DNA of 38,686 bases from Branchiostoma floridae (taxonomy: Eukaryota; Chordata; Leptocardii; Amphioxiformes; Branchiostomatidae), in assembly GCF_000003815.2 (NCBI RefSeq), contig NC_049986.1, positions 19,072,588 through 19,111,273 of the forward strand. Reading direction: 5' to 3'. Below are positions 18,763 through 29,599 of this stretch, in pieces. The translations under genes and the position numbers were made by a program. Positions within the stretch are counted from its first letter, which is position 1. Each line of letters starts with the position of its first letter. A model generated the notes under the pieces. The model did no database searches. It worked only from the letters and a program-made list of their open reading frames with translations, and was not told where the DNA came from.

Positions 18763-19525
18763 GTTGCACTCTGACATGGAGGTTCCAGGATCTGAGCCAC
18801 ACCTCGACCACTTAAAGAACCGACAAGGGCAGGCTAGGGGTAAGATAGTTTAAGTTCCCTGAAGGTTATTTCTTGAGTATGGAGTATACAAATATGGCGT
18901 AATTGTGGTGCCATACAGACCAGTACATTCAAGTTCTAGCACTGTTGGCTGCTTCTGGGATCACTAGTACTGGAGACAAAACAATTTTGTCAAGTACATT
19001 GTTTAGATTTGGAACACTCAATGGAACACTAATGTTTAAAGTTTAAAAGACCAGTGCCAATTGATTGATTACTAGTAAGGGGAGTCCTAATTGAAGTGAC
19101 TCCGCCACAAAAATGGGGCGGGTATGTTGATTCTGTTCTATTGACCGTTTAACCACCTGAAAGACAGTCAGAATTTGCTGAGAGTCAGATCATCAGGCTT
19201 CATGAAATGTCGATATAAACTTAAGAGAAATTTAGCCAAAGGGTCTGCGTGGAAAAGCCTGACAGGGTTACGTGCAGTCAGATGGGTCAACCTGTCCATG
19301 CTTGATTTTTATGCGACCAGTTGAAGGAGTCATATATTAGGAGTTTAAATATCATTTAAATGGAGGCTGGCTTCTCGGGCATACTGAAAACTCTGTGCTC
19401 CATGGTGCTGAAATGCCTTCATTTCGCGTCATGTTTCTAAAGTGGTACAATGTCAGTTTACCTGCTGTATGTTTTGAGCATTTTGTACAAAATTCCAATT
19501 TCATTAATGGAAAGCAAGACACTGG
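18763..19525. other. Duplicated-unit tail, then unassigned sequence
   Basis: 18763-18840 repeats the end block of the 17-kb unit (GAGGTTCCAGGATCTGAGCC). The rest shows no exon or named repeat. Confidence 0.45.
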
Positions 19526-19653
19526 ACTGTAAATGTAGAACATGGTGCATTTCAGAATCTAACAGAGAACTTTGAAACTGAGGTTAGGAAAAAGGCATAA
19601 TGTTTTTTAGGAGTCCATTAAATGAAACAAAAATCTGACATTTGTGGAATTCA
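19526..19653. repeat. Dispersed repeat, copy B
   Basis: ACTGTAAATGTAGAACATGG through AAATCTGACATTTGTGGAAT; same family and orientation as 17913-18042. Confidence 0.85.
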
Positions 19654-20850
19654 ATAGAGAATACAGTCAAATGTACATGACTGTTATCAAAATTGTTCAC
19701 CTGCAGGCCTATAGAGGGCACTGCATTATTGTCTAAGAATCTACAACGCTAAGCTGGGCCTAGTGTGTAATCAGTTAGTAGTACGTTACGTAGTATGCTG
19801 TCTCGAGTTTGGGTCTAAAGGCCGCTCAGGCTTGCAAGGAAGGGGCTGACTCCAAATTCTGAAAGGAGTACCTTTATATTGGGTTTGTTAAATTTGATCA
19901 GTTTAACGTTTAACGTGTTGTAAATTTAGATGCTAATTGCATTTCACGTTGAATTCACAGATCAATAGTTACATCTTAGATTTGAGCTATCTGGCTACAA
20001 AAGCTCATCACTCTCTAATAGTATAATATTAAATGCCATCAGAAGACTTTTCCAAACCCAATGTAGACGCTAAAATCTCAGACAGTACTTCACTTGGGGC
20101 GTGAGACACTTGGCGCACAGTCGTTACTTAATTGTACTGTCTGATGAACAACATAATGCCTGGTCCCAGAGTTGGTCCATACCCTGAGTTTGTAAGCGCG
20201 CAGCAAACTCAGGGTTGGATCCACAATGGGGCAGGCATGCATGTGCTACTCCTCTGAAACAGAGATTGAGTACTACTATTACCAAATGATTTAGTGCTGT
20301 GTGCATGTCCAGGCAACTTTGCCATTTAGTTAGTTTGTTTGTTTATCAAGATCTCCATTAGATTTTACAATGTCTCGCAAAATCTATTCTTCCTGGAGTC
20401 AATTTTTACATTCCAAGGTTACAAAAACAATCAAAAACGTAAGTCAACATTAAAATGTACAAGTATGACATATATTAAGAAGTATTGAAAGTAAACTGAA
20501 GTGTCATAAAAAAAAGTTACTCAATGAACATAAGATGCTGATTCTTTATCTTAGTAAAGATTATCTTAATACTAGGCCTTCTCCACCCAACAACCCTTTC
20601 AGACAGAGGGCCTCCACTAGTAGGTAAATTGGATAGTTAAAGCGTAACTTACTAGTAATTATGCAACTTTGCTGATTGATTGAATCACAAAATTAGTCTA
20701 CTGTAAACGCTGACAGTTACACTTTCACATGTTACTTTGCATGAATCACATCTTAAAAGCCAAAGCATATTTTGATTTACTTTGATTTTTTTACCTCAGA
20801 GTCTATGAAAATGGAGGTATTGTTTTGGGTGTGCCTGCATGTGCTTGCAT
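19654..20850. other. No gene seen; one hairpin
   Basis: AT-rich spacer. Apart from the hairpin at 20181-20215, I see no exon, SINE or defined repeat. Confidence 0.4.
20181..20215. repeat. Hairpin with 12-bp perfect stem
   Basis: ACCCTGAGTTTG (20181-20192) and CAAACTCAGGGT (20204-20215) around an 11-base loop; a further short stem (TCCA/TGGA) can extend it across a bulged T. It shares the ACCCTGAG stem half with the hairpins at 22232-22263. Confidence 0.9.
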
Positions 20851-21562
20851 TTGATTTATTCGATGGAAACTTCCGTGTGATACAACCTAGTCTGGGTCGG
20901 AGCCTCATGTGATACGGGATATTATCACCCTGTCCGGAACATCTGTATCGAACGCTTTCTTGGCCCAGTTATGACATAATGATATAGTTATATCCAAAAT
21001 GCATCCTACTTTTTGATTTATTCGATGGAACACTGTGTGATATAACCTAGTCTGGTTAGAACCTCATGTGTGATACGGGATGTTATCACCTTGTCCGGAA
21101 CATCTGTATCAAATGCTTTCGCGGCCCAGTTATGACATAATGATTGTTAATCCCACGCCTGTTCGTAGGCACTTAGTTTGAACGCGCGTTCTACGTGGCA
21201 TAGAACACGATGATTGAATGCCAGACCTAGGTAACTTATCTCGATCGTTTGAAGAGGTTTAAAGACTAGTCAGTTCTTTGGGTGTCCAAATGCAATGCAA
21301 CAGCTAGACAGAATGTTGTAGAGTATTGTCTATAATTTCGGAATTTTTTGCAAGTGTCTTTTTCTGTTCGAAAACCGCCCGGGGAACTAAATGATCAAAT
21401 TCAAAGCCTTTGAAACAAGCGTGATCCAAAATGCATCCTGCTTTTTTATTTATTCGATGGAAGACTGTGTGATGCAACCTAGTCAGGCTAGCACCTCGTG
21501 ATATGGGATCACCCTGTCTGGAACATCTGTATCGAACACTTTTGTGGCCCAAGTATGACAAT
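20851..21562. repeat. Three copies of a roughly 160-bp repeat
   Basis: Copies start near 20851, 21013 and 21448. They share TTATTCGATGGAA, CAACCTAGTC, CACC(C/T)TGTC(C/T)GGAACATCTGTATC and CCCA(G/A)(T)TATGACA. The first two are adjacent with a 162-bp period; the third is about 430 bp further on. Confidence 0.9.
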
Positions 21563-22141
21563 TGTTACCGGAAATGCAATAATTTGAATTCTTATGCCGG
21601 GAAGTCAACAATTATCACCCTTTACGCTCAGCTAGTGTTTGGCGCCTGGTCCTTTGCGTAAAGTTCACTAATAGGTTTCGAAGATCGAGGTCGATTTTGA
21701 GCCTCCCGGTGGCCAACATTGTTACTACAGCATAACTTCCATTTTTTGTATCTTTGGTTGTAGACATTAGCTATGTGATGATGTTTTGTTGGCAGACAGG
21801 TTTTAATGTGAGGAAGAAGAGGTGTAGATATAGGAACCCCTACCAGCTTGTCTGAAACTGCAGGCCTGGGGCATTTTTCTAAAACCTTCACTGAAGAAAG
21901 GAATGGCAGATTATATGATGATATTTGGTATGCACGTTCTTCAGACAGAGATGAGATGCAAATTTGAACCTAATCTGCATATAATCAATGAGTGAAATCT
22001 ATAATCCCAGTGTTTTTCATGATAGGACTTTGCTATATGTAATGTAACCGCAAACTACATTGTAGGTACTGAGTTAACTGATTTAATCAATCTTCCTTGT
22101 CTATCGTACATGTCCGCACATGTTTGGTACCGCTTCTGAAT

Positions 22142-22155
22142 CCCCCCCCCCCCCC
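22142..22155. repeat. C homopolymer run
   Basis: A run of 14 C immediately upstream of the paired hairpins. Confidence 0.9.
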
Positions 22156-22180
22156 TATTGTGCTCAGTATTGCCCATTCC

Positions 22181-22263
22181 GCGCCTAGGGTCAAAGAGCC
22201 AACCCTAGGTGCTACGTCTAAGTAAGTAAGTACACTCAGGGTCAAAGAGCCAACCCTGAGTGT
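22181..22263. repeat. Two tandem hairpins, same loop, different stems
   Basis: Hairpin 1 has stem GCGCCTAGGGT/ACCCTAGGTGC (22181-22191 with 22202-22212). Hairpin 2 has stem ACACTCAGGGT/ACCCTGAGTGT (22232-22242 with 22253-22263). Both loops are CAAAGAGCCA, and both are followed by TACGTCTAAG. The stems differ by paired changes that keep base pairing (11 pairs each). Confidence 0.9.
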
Positions 22264-22735
22264 TACGTCTAAGTTAAGGTGGGCAATCTGAGCTTGGTCT
22301 AAACTTTTGTACCATATTCACGTAAAAATGATAGGGTCAACATTGCTGAACTTACTCATAGACCCATCTTGAATATGCTAGTGCAGCGTGGGATCATCAT
22401 AATGGCCACATTTCCAAACTAGAAGCGGTCCAAAAAAATAACGTCCAGATTAATTTTGTTTTAAATGTTCCTAACAGTCCAAATTCTCAGTCAAGTGCTA
22501 CTAAAACTAGTTCCTATTATCATGGCTTGCAAAGTACATGTAGTCTAGATCTTGCAAGCAGCATTTCAGCTAGTCCCAATAGCCTTCCCTTATCTCCTCC
22601 AAAAAATGTCTTTGGGGATCTTCCACAAGGTCCATTTTCAGATAAATTATGCCTTACATGAGTTATGTACCAAAATAATTTCTGATTTTGGAATGTGATC
22701 TGGTAGTAAGACAGTCACTGTTTTTCAGACATCCT
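22264..22735. other. No gene seen
   Basis: AT-rich sequence, nothing recognised. Confidence 0.4.
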
Positions 22736-22738
22736 CAC

Positions 22739-23014
22739 TCACTCAAGAAATTCATGTGTTTTAGAAAATTTCATGCCTACATCAGTACATGACTTAATAA
22801 TGTAAATTACAAGTGGAATTGTCACAGCCCCTTTCCTTGAGTAAAGGAAAATCTGACTCTCCAAGTAATTCCAGTTCTCAAACCTTGAATCTGGCAGAGT
22901 TTCAGAATCAAAAACACGCAAATTAAGAGCCGCTCTGATATCGGCAACAAATTTCAGCTTTTCTGTAAACTTTTTCATTTCACTGCGTTGTCCTGAATGT
23001 TTGTCAGATGATTC
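22739..23014 (-). CDS. Unrecognised open fragment, possibly from a retroelement or exon
   Basis: A minus-strand frame is open for about 91 codons between TAA (23015-23017) and TGA (22739-22741), with an internal ATG at 22976-22978. Unlike most frames here it is not low-complexity: it includes FVADIRAALNLRVFDSETLP and FENWNYLESQIFLYSRKGAV and has mixed, protein-like composition. I cannot name a domain. No convincing acceptor or promoter was found. It may be a scrap of a transposon protein or chance. Confidence 0.25.
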   Translation of the reverse strand, partial: ESSDKHSGQRSEMKKFTEKLKFVADIRAALNLRVFDSETLPDSRFENWNYLESQIFLYSRKGAVTIPLVIYIIKSCTDVGMKFSKTHEFLE

Positions 23015-23477
23015 TTACTATGCTTCATGTAGAGGGAATTCACCATAACCTTGTTCCATATCTGTATGTTGATTGCATTATATTATATTTCAGGCATCTT
23101 TCATTTCTTCAGTCAAATGTACAGATTCTCATACATACCTGATACCTTAATATGTTACCTTGGACATGTAAATGCCTGTCTTCCTGCTCATCTGTCAAAT
23201 CGACAGGAGAATCAAAAAGCAAAAAAAAACAAAACAACAAAATTGGACTGATTGTTCTCCTAAACTAATAGTGAGACTAAATTCTGGCTAAGTGTGATGA
23301 TTCATTTAGTGACCATATTTTGTGGTCTACATAATTGTAACATTAACAATGCTGCAAGGGACAAACAAATGACATGAATCCTGCACAGCTGGGAAAAAAT
23401 GGCCATCTCCCAATTTCTGATGACAGTTCATCAAAGTGTAAAGCAGAATCTGCTGATCTGCTATCAGGCCAGACAAT

Positions 23478-23590
23478 CGCATTCATGTTCGGCAAAAAAA
23501 AAAAAAGAACAAGAATGCTAGCGCTGTCTCCAAGTGCCTTCAACTTTCAGTGCAACAAGCAAGACCTAGCCTGGTGCCCTTGAGAAGGAC
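23478..23590 (+). repeat. Solitary copy of the A-tract satellite unit
   Basis: GTTCGGC, an A run and AGAACAAGAATGCTAGCGCTGTC match the unit arrayed at 26.3-28.3 kb, including the GAGAAGGACTT tail region. It lies nearly 3 kb away from the array. Confidence 0.85.
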
Positions 23591-23998
23591 TTAAAGGGAT
23601 TGTGTTCATGTTAAACAAAAGAATGCTATCTCTCCCACATCATCGAGCCCATTAAGGTCTACAAGTCATGCATTCACACTTTCAACGCCATTGGCTGGAG
23701 AAAAGTAAGGAAATGAAATGTTTCAATGAAATAGCAAAAGGAGAAAAGTACAAGCAATACTTCACAAGGAGTCATTACGAAGGACCAATTCTCATTCAAT
23801 TCTCATTCATCACTCATCATCACAGTCTACAGTCATGCCGGCGCATTCAGAATCATGCATTCGATTCCATTGGAGGAAAGGAATTCGAAAGGAAATGGAA
23901 CATTCCACAATGGAAAACAAGAGGAGCAAAACTATCACTTGAGCGGAGTGCTCAACTGTTCCTGTGTATGATTACAATTTCTCATACTGATCTGCACG

Positions 23999-24085
23999 TA
24001 CATGTAAGAAGGAAGGAAGGAAGACAGAAGAAGGGAAAAGGAAACAAGGAAAGATGGGGGGAAGGAAGGATGGACAGATGACAGG
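23999..24085. repeat. GGAA-rich purine tract
   Basis: Repeated GGAAGGAAGGAAG with AGAAGGGAAAAGG interruptions. Low-complexity; the ORF across it is not credible. Confidence 0.8.
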
Positions 24086-24520
24086 AGTTACTGCCCTGTA
24101 CTACAATCTACTATGGCTGATCTTCGAAAATTGAAGGTGAGAATGCAAGCAAAAGTTCAAGTAATTTAGGCTGAACCAATGTGATTCTTTCGTTCTCGGA
24201 CATTATATCGATGTGACTGTGCAATTTCAGCGAGACCATCATGTAAACAGAGGGAAGATTATATCTGATGCTGTTAACTTCCTGAAACAGTGTATGCAAA
24301 AGTACTGACTTGCCGCTTAGAGTATGTGTCTTGTTGATATTTCAAATTGAATCTGGACTTATTCTGTATCCCTCTTTTGTAGTTAGTTGACCATACAAAT
24401 TTAGCCACTGTCAGTTTTTCTTAAATCTTCCCTGCCACAACTATATTTATGATTCCACAGTTACTGTTAGTTACAAATAATTCTGATTATTCTTCCCTTT
24501 TTTCCCTCTGCCTTCTGCAG

Positions 24521-24585
24521 GTCATATAGATTATGTGAACTGACCCTGATTCCATGCACCAGTCTTCAGTCATCCTCTTCTGCAG
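24521..24585 (+). other. Exon-like module 1
   Basis: Bounded by ccttctgcag| and CAG|gtaagt. 65 bases, with an inner ACCAG-CAG core shared with modules 2 and 3 (CTGATTCCA-GCACCAGTCT). Only one frame is open and it is not shared by all modules, so a non-coding exon is more likely than coding. Confidence 0.45.
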
Positions 24586-24875
24586 GTAAGTTACAATTGA
24601 AGCCAAATTGTTGAAATGATAGTTATGATGAAATTAGGACCTTCATGCCACTTTTCTGTAAGGTAGCCTATTTTGATTTCCTATAATTTGTTGGGAAAGC
24701 CGTCTTAGTCTTGTACATGTTATGATTTTGCATACTATTGCATCTTGATTCTATTGTAATGTGTAGGGGCAAAGCGTTGTTGAGACCCCCATGTAGACAC
24801 TCTTAGCTATGTGACATGTAACCTGCATGTAGTATGATGTTAGATCTGATTTTTTTTTGCCTCTGTCTGCTGCAG

Positions 24876-24983
24876 GTGCACAGAGGGTGAACAGATTCCA
24901 AACACCAGCCTGTGATAGGAGATGTTGTGATGTCATGTGTCAGACCGACACTTGCTTCTGTGGCTTTGGGCTCTCTTCTACAG
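24876..24983 (+). other. Exon-like module 2 (open in one frame)
   Basis: 108 bases between ctgtctgctgcag and CAG|gtatgt. One frame is open throughout, entering and leaving in phase 1, and would give a Cys-rich peptide (CDRRCCDVMCQTDTCFCGFG). The neighbours do not keep this frame: module 3 stops at once. Coding is therefore doubtful. Confidence 0.35.
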
Positions 24984-25302
24984 GTATGTTCAGTTAAAGC
25001 TTGTTGAAATAAGTAATATGATGTACTGACAGGAGGACTTTCAGGCCACTTTTCCGTAATGTAGGCAGCCTACATGTATTTTGATTTTCTGTAATTCGTA
25101 GGGAAAGCCTTCGTTTTCATGTACTAGTACTAGCTTGTAGCGAGACGACTGATTTTGCATAATTTTATTGTGATATGTAGAGGTAATACATATTAAAACT
25201 TTGTTGAGACCCCCATGCAGACCCTCTAAACTATGTGACATGTAACAACTATAGAGTACTTTGATCTAATTATTCTTTTTATTTTGCCTTTGCCTGCTGC
25301 AG

Positions 25303-25439
25303 GTGTATAGTTGGTGAACAAAGGCTGATTCTATACACCAGCCTGCAGATTTTCTGAAGGAGATGTACAGTTGTTATATCAACATCATACGATTGAATCA
25401 AAAGATCAGGCATCTGTGGCTTTCAGCTCTCTTCTGCAG
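25303..25439 (+). other. Exon-like module 3
   Basis: 137 bases between tgcctgctgcag and CAG|gtatgt. Stops occur in all three frames, pointing to a non-coding exon or a relic. Shares GGTGAACA and CACCAGCCTG with module 2. Confidence 0.4.
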
Positions 25440-25774
25440 GTATGTTACAGTTGTAACCAATGTTTTGAAGTAAATTAATGCGTTGAAATGAGGAATTTCA
25501 TGCCACTATCCGTATTAAAGGTGACTGTAGCCTATTTTGCTCTTCTGTAATTCAGGGAATTAAAGCTTCTAGCAATTTGTAGCGAGATGCAATAATCAGA
25601 TCAGATTTTGCATAATTGCCTGTTTTGATTTCATCTCAAATAAGGCATTTTTTTTCTGAATTCAGCATAAAGCATTGTTGGTACCCCCATGCAGACCCTT
25701 AGAAATATGTGACATGTGACCTGTGACTGTATGTGCTATATCTGATTATTTTTCCCTTTTTTTGCCTGCTGCAG

Positions 25775-25885
25775 GTGCAAAAATGGTGACGGTAACATGC
25801 AAGTTACATTCCTGAAAGCTGTATGCGTCCTATACTTAAAGACAAAAAGAGTGCCACCATCAAGAATGATGTGCCTGCACAATAG
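25775..25885 (+). other. Exon-like module 4
   Basis: 111 bases between tttgcctgctgcag and TAG|gtaagt. It reads open in one frame (CKNGDGNMQVTFLKAVCV...), but not in the frame that module 2 would supply. The sequence diverges from the other modules after the first bases. Confidence 0.35.
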
Positions 25886-26091
25886 GTAAGTTTGTGGTCT
25901 CTTTATACATCCTAATCTCCAAACAGATCCTACGGTAGCATAGGGTAGTATTTACATGTTGTTGTAAAGCTGCCAGAGAAGTGAAGCCGGCCTATAGGAG
26001 TTGGTGTTTGGCTACATGGCACATGTACTGTATGTACCTCTTGGTACAGACTACACTCCTTGGCCAGTTTGGTACGGTAACTACATTTTAT

Positions 26092-26127
26092 GTCATACCT
26101 GTGACGCAAAAACGTCACAGGTATGAC
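26092..26127. repeat. Hairpin with 15-bp perfect stem
   Basis: GTCATACCTGTGACG and CGTCACAGGTATGAC around a CAAAAA loop. The stem includes TGACG/CGTCA, which in duplex form is a CRE-like half-site pair. Confidence 0.9.
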
Positions 26128-26320
26128 GTCCGCATCACCCTTGGTCTCAGCCCTCCCGCGGGTCGGAATAATATTAATTAACTTTTTGGAATGTTAGCAT
26201 TTCTTGTTTTTCTTCCTATCTATCAAACTGAAAGATGCTTAAATTTATTATTTTGTGTCTTTGCAGGAAGTTCTTGAGGAAATCCAACTAAAGCAAAAGT
26301 AGTCGAGGCCACCATGTGTG

Positions 26321-28260
26321 AGAGTATAATTTGATCTGCAAGGAATACACTGTGGCACGGAACAGCATCGGAGTTCACAAAAGAAAAGTTTAAGAATGCT
26401 AGCGCTGTCTCCACGTGCCTTGAAGTGCAACATGCAAGCCCTGGCCTGGTGATGATTCTCCGGTGATGATTCGACTCCACGAAATACGCCTCAAGGAGCC
26501 TTCCTGTTCGGCAAAAAAAAAAAAGAACGAGAATGCTAGCGCCGTCTCCTCGCACCTTGAAGTGCAACTTGCAAGACCTGGTTCTGTGCCATTAGGAAGG
26601 ACTTTTGGACTGTGTTTAAGCAGTTGAGTCCACCAATGGCAACTGTTATGATTTGATCTGCATGGAATACTCGAACATTCTCAGCATTCGTGTTCGCAAA
26701 AAAAAAAGGACAAGAGTGCTAGCGCTGTCACCAACCACCTTCAAGTGCAACATGCAAGCCCTGGCCTGGTGATGATTTGATCTGCTTGGAATACACCTCA
26801 TGCAAACAGCATTCAAGTTCGGCAAAAAAAAAAAAAAAGGACAAGAATGCTAGCGCTGTCTCCATGTGCCTTGAAGTCCAACATGCAAGCCCTGGCCTGG
26901 TGATGATTCTCCAGTGATGATTCGACTCAACGAAATAATGCCTCAAGGAGCATTCCCGTTCGGCAAAAAAAAAAAAAGAACGAGAATGCTAGCGCCGTCT
27001 CCTCGCACCTTGAAGTGCAACTTGCAAGACCTGGTTCTGTGCCATTAGGAAGGACTTTTGGACTGTGTTTAAGCAGTTGAGTCCACCAATGGCAACTGTT
27101 ATGATTTGATCTGCATGGAATACTCGAACATTCTCAGCATTCGTGTTCGCAAAAAAAAAAGGACAAGAGTGCTAGCGCCGTCACCAACCACATTCAAGTG
27201 CAACATGCAAGCCCTGGCCCGGTGATGATTTGATCTGCTTGGAATACACCTCATGCAAACAGCATTCAAGTTCGGCAAAAAAAAAAGGACAAGAATGCTA
27301 GTGCTGTCTCCACGTGCCTTGAAGTGCAACATGCAAGCCCTGGCCTGGTGATGATTTGATGCCACGAAATACGCCTCAAGGAGCATTCCCGTTCGGCAAA
27401 AAAAAAAAAAGTACGAGAATGCTTAGTGCTGTCTCCACGCGCCTTGAAGTGCAACATGCAAGCCCTGGCCTGGTGATGATTCAATCTGCTAGAAATACGC
27501 TTTCAACAGCATTCGTGTTCGGCAAAAAAAAAAAAAAGAACAAAAATGCTAGCGCTGTCTCCATGCGCCTTGTAGTGTAACATGCAAGCCCTTGCCTGGT
27601 GATGATTCGATATGTAGGGAATACTGCAAACTGCATTCGTGTTCGGCAAAAAAAAAAAAAAAAGAACAAAAATGCTAGCGCTGTCTCCATGCGCCTTGTA
27701 GTGTAACATGCAAGCCCTTGCCTGGTGATGATTCGATATGTAGGGAATACTGCAAACTGCATTCGTGTTCGGCAAAAAAAAAAAAAGAACAAAAATGCTA
27801 GTGCTGTCTCCACGCACCTTGAAGTGTAACAAGCAAGCCCTGGCCCGGTGATGATTCGACTCCGTTCGGCAAAAAAAAAAAAGGACAAGAATGCTAGCGC
27901 TGTCTCCATGCGCCTTGTAGTGCAACATGCAAGCCCTTGCCTGGTGATGATTTGATCTGCTTGGAATACTGCAAACTGCATTCGTGTTCGGCAAAAAAAA
28001 AAAAAGAACGAGAATGCTAGCGCCGTCTCCACGCGCCTTCAAGTGCAACATGCAAGCCCTGGTTCTGTGCCATTAGGAAGGACTTTTTGACTGTGTTTAC
28101 TTTACGCTGTTGAGTCCACCAATGGCAACAGTATGATTTGATCTGCATGGAATGCTCAAACATTCTCCGCATTCGTGTACGGCAAGAAATAAAAATGAAC
28201 AAGAATGCTAGCGCTGTCTCCACGCACCTTCAAATGCAACATGCAAGCCCTGGCCCTCTC
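26321..28260. repeat. Satellite of 14 units, A-tract in each, higher-order structure
   Basis: Units are marked by (A/G)TGCT(T)AG followed by (C/T)G(C/T)(C/T)GTC at 26396, 26533, 26716, 26847, 26986, 27169, 27295, 27419, 27546, 27672, 27795, 27891, 28014 and 28205. Spacings are mostly 123-127 bp, with some of 131-139, 183, 191 and 96. Each has GTTCGGC plus 8-15 A before the marker and GCAACATGCAAGCCCTGG after it. A block of three units (137-183-131) is repeated 453 bp later. Long minus-strand frames through it (41-residue repeats with Phe runs) are repeat artefacts. Confidence 0.95.
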
Positions 28261-28955
28261 TCAAGCAGATAAGCCGCCATGAGTTAAGTACATTGAGAGA
28301 CAATTTTGACTTCAAATTGAACCATGTGAAACCCAGCACGAAGACTGATCACGTCTTGTGAAATGATAGACGTTGAACAAGGACGTGACGACAACAAGCA
28401 ACAAACAACAACAATTTACCTCGTATGACAATCACTACAGACAAGGAGCTCATCATCCTTACCACTGCCTGGGAGATGAACAAGCAATTTAGAAAAAAAA
28501 ATGAACGATGGAAAGTAAAATGAAGATGAGAACAAAACAAAATGACAAGCAAGCAAAAATGATCGACAAAATGTCCCGAAGCAGCAGTAATTACTATGTC
28601 CATAAACCTTCAGAGCTCACTGATGCTAAACATCAATGCAAAATAATACTTAGTCTGTGTGTGTGCATCAACTTAAGACGTAGAAGTCAGATTAGGATTG
28701 TGATTCCTACTTAGGACAATGAAAGCCATGTATTTAGTAATGTGAGATATTTAATTCCATAGTAAGACAAAAGACCATTGAAGCACCATTGAAAAATTAG
28801 TTGTAACACAAAGATCAATTTCCATGTTTGGTATTTCTAAAATGTTTCTCAACACCTAGCTTGAACTCTTGGAAAATTAACATTCCAAGTAGCTGTTAGC
28901 TGTCAATGGCCTGAAAAAAATCCACAAAACTGATTACAAAATGTAGGTAAAAAAA
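28261..28955. other. No gene seen
   Basis: A-rich sequence after the satellite. No exon, SINE or defined repeat. Confidence 0.4.
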
Positions 28956-28962
28956 GTCTTAA

Positions 28963-29184
28963 ACTGCCAGAGTTTCAGCCCTATTAAATGCTATCAGTGC
29001 CAGGGTGCAGACCACTGACCTCCAAAAAGAAACCTCCAAACAAGGCCAGCGCCCCTAACTTCCGGGGTTCGTGCGCTACACGCGCGCAGAGCTGCTACTT
29101 TGGGGGAATTCGCTATACCGGATATATCTGGGCGCAGCACACAGGACATGTATATGTGTGCTGGATATATCCGGGCTTGGCAGT
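28963..29184. mobile_element. TTAA-flanked MITE with strong internal hairpin
   Basis: The ends ACTGCCA and TGGCAGT are flanked by TTAA (28959-28962 and 29185-29188). Near the right end CCGGATATATC (29118-29128) pairs with GATATATCCGG (29164-29174), and inside it CAGCACACA pairs with TGTGTGCTG, giving a hairpin with a bulge of TGGGCG. 222 bp, non-coding. The short match of the outer ends makes the family uncertain. Confidence 0.65.
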
Positions 29185-29304
29185 TTAAGGGTTAAGACAT
29201 ATTCACAGGTCAACAGGTCATTGACAGCTGAGAGTCTACACACAGACACTTAGTTAATTAGTTTAGCTATAATGTTAATTATTCAATTTAGATTAAGTAA
29301 ATTT

Positions 29305-29590
29305 AGTTTACAGCAAAAAAGAAAGACTGCCTCAGTTTGTGACTGTCCATAATCATTGTTCAGTTAGGGGTGTTATAACCCTTAGGCTAATACTTACACA
29401 TAGCTCTCAGCAAAAGAGGAAAAAGACTCGTCTGGCAGCCTTGAGTCCGTAACTGTCAATTGTTTTGCTCTCAGCCAAAAAAACATAGACTGCCTTAGTT
29501 CGTAACTGTCAATTGTTCAATATGTTCAGTTACGGATACTAGAGTTCTTGCAGTTAATACAGCACTTCAGCAAAAACAAAGTCTACACCC
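29305..29590. repeat. Degenerate tandem repeat, roughly 60-100 bp unit
   Basis: CAGCAAAAAAGAAAGACTGCC, CAGCAAAAGAGGAAAAAGACT, CAGCCAAAAAAACATAGACT and CAGCAAAAACAAAGTCT recur with AACTGTCAATTGTT between them. About four copies. Confidence 0.65.
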
Positions 29591-29599
29591 TTCTTGTAA

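Larger units (their letters stand above)
24521..25885 (+). repeat. Tandem repeat of four exon-like modules with shared introns
   Basis: Four modules start at 24521, 24876, 25303 and 25775 (steps 355, 427, 472). The spacers are homologous: each contains a version of GCCACTTTTC(T/C)GTAA, CCTATTTTGATTT, TTTTGCATA, TTGAGACCCCCATG(C/T)AGAC, ATGTGACATGTAAC and a T-rich acceptor ending CTGCAGGTG. The copying unit is therefore exon plus intron. A last acceptor (tctttgcag) follows at 26266. Confidence 0.85.

Noticed and set aside
24112-24135. ATGGCTGATCTTCGAAAATT as a first coding exon with donor gtgaga
   Set aside because: The eight-codon frame does not connect to an open frame in the following exon-like modules.
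27481-28051. Two minus-strand frames of about 182 residues with 41-residue repeats and Phe runs
   Set aside because: They translate the A-tract satellite. Two overlapping frames are open at once, and unit lengths vary without regard to frame.
28349-28603. 84-residue minus-strand ORF with hydrophobic stretches
   Set aside because: The stretch is T-rich by composition on that strand; no motif, promoter or splice context.
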